From an uncultured Oscillospiraceae bacterium (GTDB lineage: Bacteria > Bacillota > Clostridia > Oscillospirales > Ruminococcaceae): DNA of 64,000 bases. This document shows positions 45,527-51,855 of this stretch, one piece after another (positions within the stretch are counted from its first letter, which is position 1; every line of letters starts with the position of its first letter). The position numbers were made by a program, and so were the translations under genes. Location of the stretch: the NCBI GenBank assembly GCA_900542145.1, contig UQMF01000003.1, positions 1 through 64,000 of the forward strand, given 5' to 3'. The notes under the pieces were generated by a model. The model did not search any database and had not been told where the DNA came from. It worked only from the letters and a program-made list of their open reading frames with translations.

Positions 45527-45549
45527 CTGAAGTGATTATATCATTTCAG
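45527..45549. promoter_or_regulatory. palindromic operator over LytTR promoter
   Basis: CTGAAGTGA and TCATTTCAG mirror each other around TTATA with one wobble mismatch, covering the -10 box of the LytTR-gene promoter. Position fits autorepression. Confidence 0.5.
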
Positions 45550-45563
45550 GCGAAAAATGTCAA
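45535..45563 (-). promoter_or_regulatory. promoter of LytTR regulator gene
   Basis: Minus strand TTGACA (45558-45563), 17-base spacer, TATAAT (45535-45540), both perfect. Leader of about 150 bases. Confidence 0.85.
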
Positions 45564-45678
45564 GTAGTGGAAAAGCACACGGTTAATGTATAATTATGAC
45601 TGAAAAAAGGAATTAAATAGCTATTAACTGCGAAATTATGGTTTTGGTTACTAAATGATGGCTTTTCATAAAAATGTA

Positions 45679-45707
45679 TTGAAATTACTATTTTTTCCTG
45701 CTATAAT
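45679..45707 (+). promoter_or_regulatory. promoter of contractile injection system operon
   Basis: TTGAAA (45679-45684), 17-base spacer, TATAAT (45702-45707). No other clear promoter is seen up to the window end, so the whole cluster may be one transcript. Confidence 0.8.
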
Positions 45708-45740
45708 ACCAACAAGTTACAGATAGGCATTCTGCGAATA

Positions 45741-45759
45741 ATTGTGAAATATCCACAAT
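45741..45759. repeat. ATTGTG/CACAAT inverted repeat in CIS leader
   Basis: ATTGTG and CACAAT separated by 7 bases, about 30 bases downstream of the probable transcription start. Could be an operator or a leader hairpin. Confidence 0.4.
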
Positions 45760-45777
45760 GAAATTTGTGAGGTCTGT

Positions 45778-46947
45778 ATGGAATATATCACCAAGCGGAG
45801 GAAAGCGGCAGATGAAGCGGCTGAAACGACGAGTTCCGCCAGAAGGACGCTGCTCGGTTCCGCTGCCGGGACAGCAACAGGCGCACCCTTACGGAGCGTC
45901 GATCCGGTATTCCAGATAGCGTCGTGTTTCACGGAACGCTTTGACGCGCTGGGAAAGCAGAACGCCGCAAAGATGTCAGAAGTCACGGAAAAAAGAACTG
46001 ACGATTGCGAAGAATGTCGGAATATCACCAAACAGCCGGGTGCGGAAGAACTCAGGAAACAGCACGATTCCCCGGAATATGTGCACTCCGCGTCGGAACT
46101 CCGTGATGGGAATTTCACGGACCGCTTTTCGGAATACGCGTTCCGGGGCGGAAAACTAGCCGCGTCAGTGATGGCAGGGCAGGGAAAGCAGATGTTTACA
46201 GTCTGCCTGGCACGGGCGATAGGGAAACCTATGCCTTTTGGAGAACGTCAGAAGAAGCTGCTGGGCGAATCCCGGATCAGGATGCCGGTGCCTAATATGT
46301 CCTCTGATGTTACTTTCAACCGTGATGTAAGCTCCGTAGTCGGTATCGTGACAGATACGATGAGGGGTTCTACAAGGATCCTCGACCTGTTCAGGAGTCT
46401 TGTTGAGGACAGCGGACAGTGCGTCTGCGATCCGCTTGAGATGCGCAGGATAGGAACACTCCGGCAGACGATGCCGTTTCTTGACACGGAAAGAGATAAA
46501 GCGCTGATGGCGCAGTACCGGAATCGGATACGGGAGCTTGAAGGCGAAAGTTCGCCGGACAGCGCAGCGATCGCTAAATTCCTGCGTTCCGCGCTTGCAA
46601 AGCAGGGCGCCGTATTGCAGCGGAAAATCCAGCAGCAGCGTGAATTCCTGACGGTTCTGAACCGGATATCATCGAATGTTGCCGAGGCGGAAAAGCTGTT
46701 CAGCTCCGATGGATTCACTGAATCCGCCGCAGATGAGGTTTCGGTGCTTTCGCAGGACGATCCGCCGGAGGACGGCAGGGGAGATTCCCTTGCGGAGAGC
46801 ATTGCCACGGCAGTGGCGGACTTCTTTTCTGGTCTGAGAGGTGAGGGAGATCCAGGAGCAGACGCGCTCAGCAGCGCAGACGGTGAAGCAGGAACGGGAA
46901 CCGGAGAGAAAACCGGCGGAAATCCGGACGGCAGCGGCGGTTCCTGA
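45778..46947 (+). CDS. unknown protein, first gene of CIS cluster
   Basis: 389 residues, no signal peptide or membrane helix, no domain I recognise. The N-terminus (1-100) is polar and charged with a cluster of Cys (DDCEECRN); 110-300 looks helical, with a Lys/Arg/Glu-rich stretch (about 235-300) that could be a coiled coil; the last 60 residues are acidic then Gly-rich (GEAGTGTGEKTGGNPDGS). GAGG precedes the ATG. The tail overlaps the next reading frame by 107 bases. As the promoter-proximal gene of the cluster it could be an effector, a chaperone or a scaffold; none can be preferred from sequence. Confidence 0.6.
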   Translation: MEYITKRRKAADEAAETTSSARRTLLGSAAGTATGAPLRSVDPVFQIASCFTERFDALGKQNAAKMSEVTEKRTDDCEECRNITKQPGAEELRKQHDSPEYVHSASELRDGNFTDRFSEYAFRGGKLAASVMAGQGKQMFTVCLARAIGKPMPFGERQKKLLGESRIRMPVPNMSSDVTFNRDVSSVVGIVTDTMRGSTRILDLFRSLVEDSGQCVCDPLEMRRIGTLRQTMPFLDTERDKALMAQYRNRIRELEGESSPDSAAIAKFLRSALAKQGAVLQRKIQQQREFLTVLNRISSNVAEAEKLFSSDGFTESAADEVSVLSQDDPPEDGRGDSLAESIATAVADFFSGLRGEGDPGADALSSADGEAGTGTGEKTGGNPDGSGGS

Positions 46948-47224
46948 GATAGCGGCTGCTGCGGTTTCCGCAGTTGAGAAATCGCTGGGAATAGCAGTCG
47001 GGCTGGATTCCGCTGAAAAGCTGCTTTCGGGCGGAAACCAACTTTTGCTAGGCTTATTGAAATCCCAGGCTCCGGAAACTGACATATTCCGGCAGATTCC
47101 GGATTTCTCAGAAGCATCGCCGGAAAACGATTTCGTTCCAGATGGCGCCGACGCAGATCTAGGGGAGATACCGGGATTCTCCGGCAGCGCTATTGCAATC
47201 ACGCCGCTTTCAACAATTGGCTGA
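46841..47224 (+). CDS. unknown small protein overlapping the first CIS gene
   Basis: 127 residues from a GTG at 46841, in the +1 frame relative to the upstream gene. The N-terminal part is charged (VKQEREPERKPAE), then Ala-rich (AVPEIAAAAVSAVEKSLGIAVG) and ends with an acidic Pro/Asp-rich tail. The 107-base overlap is long for independent genes, and the ribosome site is weak. It may instead be the true C-terminus of the 389-residue protein after a frameshift, real or from sequencing error. Confidence 0.4.
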   Translation: MREIQEQTRSAAQTVKQEREPERKPAEIRTAAAVPEIAAAAVSAVEKSLGIAVGLDSAEKLLSGGNQLLLGLLKSQAPETDIFRQIPDFSEASPENDFVPDGADADLGEIPGFSGSAIAITPLSTIG

Positions 47225-47238
47225 CAGGAGGTTTTCCC

Positions 47239-47625
47239 GTGGATTATTCCAGTGTTATCAGGAATGAACTGGCGCTTCACGGCGTAAGATTTAAAGAGGA
47301 GAACGGCGCATTCCAGATGACATTGAGCAGCGGCTCCAGGGTATGGAGGTGTATGCTTTTTGCGGCAGGAAACAATATAGTGTGCTGCGTGCAGTTCCCC
47401 TGGAGGACGGGTCGTGCGATACTCACGGAGTTGGATTCTCTGAACGGCAGGCTGCGAAACGGATGCCTGTTTACCGAAAACGGACATGTTGTCCTGCGGT
47501 TCACAGCGGAGATCACTGACCCATTGAGTGCAGGCGAGGCTGTGATGGCGCTGTTGCACAGTTCGGGAAATACAGTTTGCAGCTGCTGGAACAAAATCTT
47601 TTCAGCAGCGGAGGTCGTTGAATGA
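47239..47625 (+). CDS. YbjN-like small protein
   Basis: 128 residues, GTG start with ACAGGAGG 7 bases upstream. The pattern VIRNELALHGVRFKEENGAFQM, followed by VQFPW and LNGRLRNGCLFTENGHVVLRFTAEI, resembles the YbjN fold, which is related to type III secretion chaperones. It ends 4 bases inside the ATPase gene (ATGA overlap). An effector or assembly chaperone role is plausible by fold and position only. Confidence 0.5.
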   Translation: MDYSSVIRNELALHGVRFKEENGAFQMTLSSGSRVWRCMLFAAGNNIVCCVQFPWRTGRAILTELDSLNGRLRNGCLFTENGHVVLRFTAEITDPLSAGEAVMALLHSSGNTVCSCWNKIFSAAEVVE

Positions 47626-49775
47626 TAGACTATTCCGAAGCAGGGAAGCGCTTTGCAAGCCAGGCTGAACTTCTGGGGTGCTTTGCGGAAATCCTTGATC
47701 TACATATATATTACCATTATAAATATCACTTCTGGGTAAGCCCCGACAGCAACATTCAAAGTATGCTTGGGGTAGTCGTTACCCGGGAGGAATTCGAGAA
47801 GAATCTGCTGAAAACTTCGGATTCCCGGATTTTTCCGGGTCTGACGGATGAAGAGCGTGAAGAGATAGCCATGATGAGAAATTTCTTTTTCGGCAGGGTC
47901 ATGGCAACTCCGGAAAGCTGCGGATTCCCGGTTTTCAACATGGAGGTCGCGTTCGGGAAGGACAGATTTGAATTCCTTACAATGCTTACTCTGCTGTGCT
48001 GCGAGATAAATCGGCGCTATGAGAAGCTCTTTGCCTATCTCCAGGACGACATCTCGAAAAAGCGCCCCACCGCTGATACTATGATACGGCTGTGGGGGGA
48101 GCCGGGTAGCCTTGTATCCGGATATTACCGCTATTTCTCGGCGCAGAATACGCTGATGAAATATATTTGCGAGCCGTCAGCCGGCAGCCTGTGCACAATG
48201 CAGCTGAAGCTTTCAGAGCCGGTGGTCGGATTCCTGACCGGCGGCGGAGCGGATCATGAATTCTTCCGTGCGACAGATGATTTACCCCCGGTGCTGATCA
48301 TGTCCGACCTGTTGGAAAAGGCGGTCTGCGCCATGGGGCGCTCCCTTGAAGGGAAAGCCGCAGTCATCTGCATGTGCGGAGAGCGCGGCAGCGGCAGGAG
48401 GACCCTGGTAAAGCACGCAGCTAAAATGTGCGGCGAGAACATTTTGTTCCTGCCTGCTGCGGAAATCGCGGCAGCGCAGAGTGCCGCAGCGGTTTTCCGC
48501 AGAGCGGTCTGCGAGGCTGTTCCGAGGGGCGCTGCAATATGCATAACGGATTTCGGGCAGTTGCTTGAGGAGGACTGCCGTGCGAAGCTGGCGGAATTGT
48601 CAGCGGAGCTTTCAGACAGCGGCAGACAGTTCGGACCGCATATCTTTATCACGACGGAGCAGCGCTGGCAGAGCGGAATCCCCGGAGAGGGAACGATCCT
48701 GCTTACGCTGGAACTTCCAGAAACGGACGAGGATCAGCGGCTGATACTCTGGGAGCACTTCCTGAAAGGGATCACGCTCACCGGGGAGATTTCTCCGGCG
48801 GAGATGGCGGCGAAGTTCCGGTTCAACATCGGGCAGATACGGGGAGCTGTGGACAGAGCCTGCGAGCTTGCTGCCGCCAGCGGCGGCGGTATTTCTCCGG
48901 AACTGCTGCACGAATGCTGCTACGCCCAGGTCGTGGTCGGACTTAACACGCTTGCTTCACCAATAAAGCCGGCGTACAGCTGGGAGGATCTTGTGCTTCC
49001 GGAATCTGAGATACGGCTTCTGAAAAGCGCCTGTATGCATGTCAGATACCGCCATAAGGTCTATACCGAGTGGGGATTCTCAAAGAAAGCCGCATACGGC
49101 AGGGGACTTTCCGTGCTGTTTTCCGGACCTCCGGGCACGGGAAAAACCATGGCTGCACAGGTCATCACGAATCAGCTGCACATGCAGCTTTTCAAGGTGC
49201 AGCTGTCGCAGGTTGTCAGCAAGTACATTGGTGAAACGGAAAAGAATCTCCGGCGAGTGTTTACCGAAGCGAAGAACGCAAACTGCGTGCTTTTCTTTGA
49301 CGAAACCGACGCGCTGTTCGGGAAGCGTTCCGAGGTGAAGGATTCCCACGACCGCCACGCTAATATCGAAACCGCTTACCTTCTCCAGCAGATGGAGGAA
49401 TACGACGGAGTCGTGCTGATGGCGACGAATCTGCTACAGAACATCGACGAAGCGTTCATGAGGCGGATAAGCTTTGTGATCAGTTTCCCGTTTCCGGACG
49501 TGCCGACCAGGAAGCTCCTCTGGCGGAAAATGCTGGACGCGCGGGCGCCGCTTGATGAAATCGACTGGGATTTTCTTGCCGGGAACTTCAAGATGGCAGG
49601 CGGCAATATCAAGAACTGCATTATCCATGCGGCATTCCTGGCGGCGTCCGAGGATAAGCCAATAGGAATGCGGCATCTGCTCACCGGAATAGTCAACGAG
49701 CAGCGCAAGAACAACACGGTCGTGCTCCGGGACGACCTGAAACAGTACGCCGACCTTGTGTTTGGCGCAGATTGA
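47622..49775 (+). CDS. AAA+ ATPase of contractile injection system (Pvc15/Afp15-like)
   Basis: 717 residues. N-terminal 220 residues are helical and specific to the family. A first ATPase-like module (about 225-430) has a degenerate Walker A (GERGSGRRTL). The C-terminal AAA+ module is complete: Walker A SGPPGTGKT (about 500-508), Walker B LFFDETDALFGKR (about 555), the KDSHDRHANIETAYLLQQME block conserved in Pvc15/Afp15 ATPases, sensor 1 MATNL and arginine-finger region AFMRRISF. Known in eCIS loci, where it is needed for particle assembly or effector loading. Start overlaps the YbjN-like gene. This is one of the strongest markers of the cluster. Confidence 0.92.
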   Translation: MIDYSEAGKRFASQAELLGCFAEILDLHIYYHYKYHFWVSPDSNIQSMLGVVVTREEFEKNLLKTSDSRIFPGLTDEEREEIAMMRNFFFGRVMATPESCGFPVFNMEVAFGKDRFEFLTMLTLLCCEINRRYEKLFAYLQDDISKKRPTADTMIRLWGEPGSLVSGYYRYFSAQNTLMKYICEPSAGSLCTMQLKLSEPVVGFLTGGGADHEFFRATDDLPPVLIMSDLLEKAVCAMGRSLEGKAAVICMCGERGSGRRTLVKHAAKMCGENILFLPAAEIAAAQSAAAVFRRAVCEAVPRGAAICITDFGQLLEEDCRAKLAELSAELSDSGRQFGPHIFITTEQRWQSGIPGEGTILLTLELPETDEDQRLILWEHFLKGITLTGEISPAEMAAKFRFNIGQIRGAVDRACELAAASGGGISPELLHECCYAQVVVGLNTLASPIKPAYSWEDLVLPESEIRLLKSACMHVRYRHKVYTEWGFSKKAAYGRGLSVLFSGPPGTGKTMAAQVITNQLHMQLFKVQLSQVVSKYIGETEKNLRRVFTEAKNANCVLFFDETDALFGKRSEVKDSHDRHANIETAYLLQQMEEYDGVVLMATNLLQNIDEAFMRRISFVISFPFPDVPTRKLLWRKMLDARAPLDEIDWDFLAGNFKMAGGNIKNCIIHAAFLAASEDKPIGMRHLLTGIVNEQRKNNTVVLRDDLKQYADLVFGAD

Positions 49776-49844
49776 GTTAGCTGATCCGTCAGGATTGCTA
49801 TAAATGAAGAACTGCTCCGCAGGACTTCGCAAAATTATTTTGAG

Positions 49845-49902
49845 AGGAGGCACTGATCTTCATGCAGCCTGAACACGCTGGGAAGATCAGAAACAAGTTA
49901 TG
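49845..49902 (+). promoter_or_regulatory. hairpin between Shine-Dalgarno and sheath start codon
   Basis: AGGAGG (49845-49850) is 49 bases from the sheath ATG (49900), too far for normal use. Between them CTGATCTTC (49853-49861) and GAAGATCAG (49882-49890) form a perfect 9-bp stem with inner CAGC/GCTG pairing. Folded, it leaves 2 + 9 = 11 bases between AGGAGG and ATG. The same kind of looped-out initiation site is documented for phage T4 genes 25 and 38. The ATG at 49862 lies in the loop and opens an unrelated short frame. Confidence 0.6.
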
Positions 49903-51205
49903 CCAGAGTATTTATCCCCCGGTGTTTATGTTGAGGAGTACGAGTCGGGCGCAGTTCCGATGGAAGGCGTCGGCACAAGCACAGCAGGCTTTATCGGTCT
50001 TGCAGAGAAGGGCGGCGTGATCGGCAAACCGCAGCTGGTTACCAGCTTCAGCGATTATGTGCGCATTTTCGGCGGTTACCTTTCCGAAACCAGGTATGGT
50101 GACAAGCGCTTCCTGCCCTATGCGGTAGAGCACTTTTTCATCAACGGTGGCTCCCGTGCCTTTGTCATGAGAGTATGCCCTGCGGACGCAAAGTGTGCTT
50201 CCACCCGGAGCGACTCCGTCCTGAGCTTCACTGCAAGGAATCCCGGCGAGTGGGGCAACCGCATAAAGGTCACTGTATCCCCCGTTTCCCGCGTCAAGAC
50301 CCAGGTCTATGAGGTGGACGGCAACAGCGCCACAGTAAGAAGCGTGGACGGCTTCAACATCGGCGACGTGGTTGAGTTTGCGGACGGCAAGTCCTCCGTT
50401 TACAACAGGATCACCGCTATCGAGGAAAAGACAATTTCCTTCGAGAATCCCGTTAATCCGTCCATCATCGACAAGAATCTCGTTCCCACAAAGTTCATCA
50501 AGTCCAGCGAGATCGACGTGTCCGTTAAGTATGGCGATGTCAAGGAGGATTCTGGAATACCGCGACATGTTCGATTCCAGCTACGCAGCGTTCTATCACC
50601 CCTGGATACAGATTTTTGATCCGCTTTCAAAGAAGAATATCATCGCGCCTCCCTCCGGCTCCGTTGTCGGTATTTATGCGCGTACCGATAACACGGTCGG
50701 CGTACATAAGGCGCCTGCCAACGAGGTGGTACGCTCCTGCACAGGGCTTGCAAGCAGCTACAACACCGCTGAGCAGGATCTGCTGAATCCAAAGGGAATC
50801 AACCTTATCCGTTCCTTCCCGGGCAGAGGTATCAGGGTATGGGGCGCAAGGACCGCTTCCTCCAATGCAACATGGAAGTACGTCAATGTACGCCGCCTGT
50901 TCATCTACCTTGAGGAATCTATCCGTGCGAACACCAACTGGGTGGTATTCGAGCCTAACACCGAAGCGCTCTGGGGCAGGGTAAAGAGGACTGTTGAGAT
51001 GTTCCTCGCAAGCACCTGGAGAAGCGGCGCGCTTGCCGGCACATCGCCCTCTGAGGCGTTCTTCGTTGATATCGGCAGGAACACCATGACCCAGGACGAT
51101 ATCGACAACGGCAGACTGATCTGCGTTATCGGCGTGGCTCCCGTGAAGCCGGCTGAGTTCGTTGTATTCAGAATCGGTCAGTACACCAGTGAGAGCAACG
51201 GTTGA
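49900..51205 (+). pseudogene. contractile tail sheath protein, disrupted in the middle
   Basis: Two halves in different frames. 49900-50619 encodes a normal sheath N-terminus: EYLSPGVYVEEYESGAVPMEGV, STAGFIGLAEKG, FLPYAVEHFFINGG, VKYGDV, then junk. A second frame (+1), meaningful from about 50545 to 51205, encodes the C-terminus: EYRDMFDSSYAAFYHPW, IAPPSGSVVGIYARTD, KAPANEVVRS, LNPKGINLI, WKYVNVRRLFIYLEES, TMTQDDIDNGRLICVIGVAPVKPAEFV. The segment usual between these (the middle domain with GLxALE and HCExLKxRFAILD, roughly 100-150 residues) is absent, so this is a deletion of 3n±1 bases rather than a single-base error. The joined length would be about 430 residues. As it stands a functional sheath could not be made. 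Confidence 0.85.
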
Positions 51206-51231
51206 TTTTTACAGGAAAGGAATGAGAGTAC

Positions 51232-51720
51232 ATGCCGGAAATTAGATATCCGTTCAAGAATTTCAGATACAAGGTAGAGTTTAACGGCACTGAAGCCGCA
51301 GGATTCAGCGAAGTATCTGGCGCAGACATCTCTGTTGACGTTATCGAATACAGGGAGGGCAATGAAGTCCGCACCACGCCGAGAAAGCTTGCCGGACTTA
51401 CAAAGTATGGAAATATCACGCTCAAGTGGGGCGTGGTTGGCTCCATGGAGATGATGGAGTGGCTCCACACGGTTGCTTCCGACAACACGTCAGGACCTAC
51501 CGGAATCGAGCGCAAGACCATCACGATAAAGCTCCTGGACGATACCGGAGCAGAGGGACCCAGCTGGGAGATAATCAACGCATGGCCCACGCATTACACA
51601 GCCCCCGACCTCAACGGTTTAGGCGGCGAGGTGGCAATCGAAACTCTTGAGATTTGCCACGAGGGCGTGAACAGAATAGACGGCGGTTCAATGGATTCCG
51701 CAACGCCGTCCGAGAACTGA
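51232..51720 (+). CDS. contractile tail tube protein
   Basis: 162 residues of the phage T4 gp19 / Pvc1-like tube family: PFKNFRYKVEFNGTEAAGFSEVSGADISVDVIEYREG, LKWGVVGSMEMMEWL, and KTITIKLLDDTGAEGPSWEIINAWPTHYTAPDLNGLGGEVAIETLEICHEG. Hexameric rings of such a protein form the inner channel enclosed by the sheath. AAAGGAATGAG precedes the ATG. It is the only tube gene in the window, whereas eCIS loci often have two. Confidence 0.92.
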   Translation: MPEIRYPFKNFRYKVEFNGTEAAGFSEVSGADISVDVIEYREGNEVRTTPRKLAGLTKYGNITLKWGVVGSMEMMEWLHTVASDNTSGPTGIERKTITIKLLDDTGAEGPSWEIINAWPTHYTAPDLNGLGGEVAIETLEICHEGVNRIDGGSMDSATPSEN

Positions 51721-51855
51721 TCTTTTTGATGTAATCTGTCCGCAGGGACTTAATGCAGTACCGCCGTCGGTTCTTCGGGGCTTCCGATGAGCCGATGGCG
51801 AATACTGGTTTTTCAGAGCAGCATGGCAAAGTATAAAATACAGATTGGTGATAAC

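Noticed and set aside
49900..51205. Programmed frameshift in the sheath gene
   Set aside because: A frameshift alone would not explain the missing middle domain, and no slippery sequence is seen at the junction; a deletion fits better.
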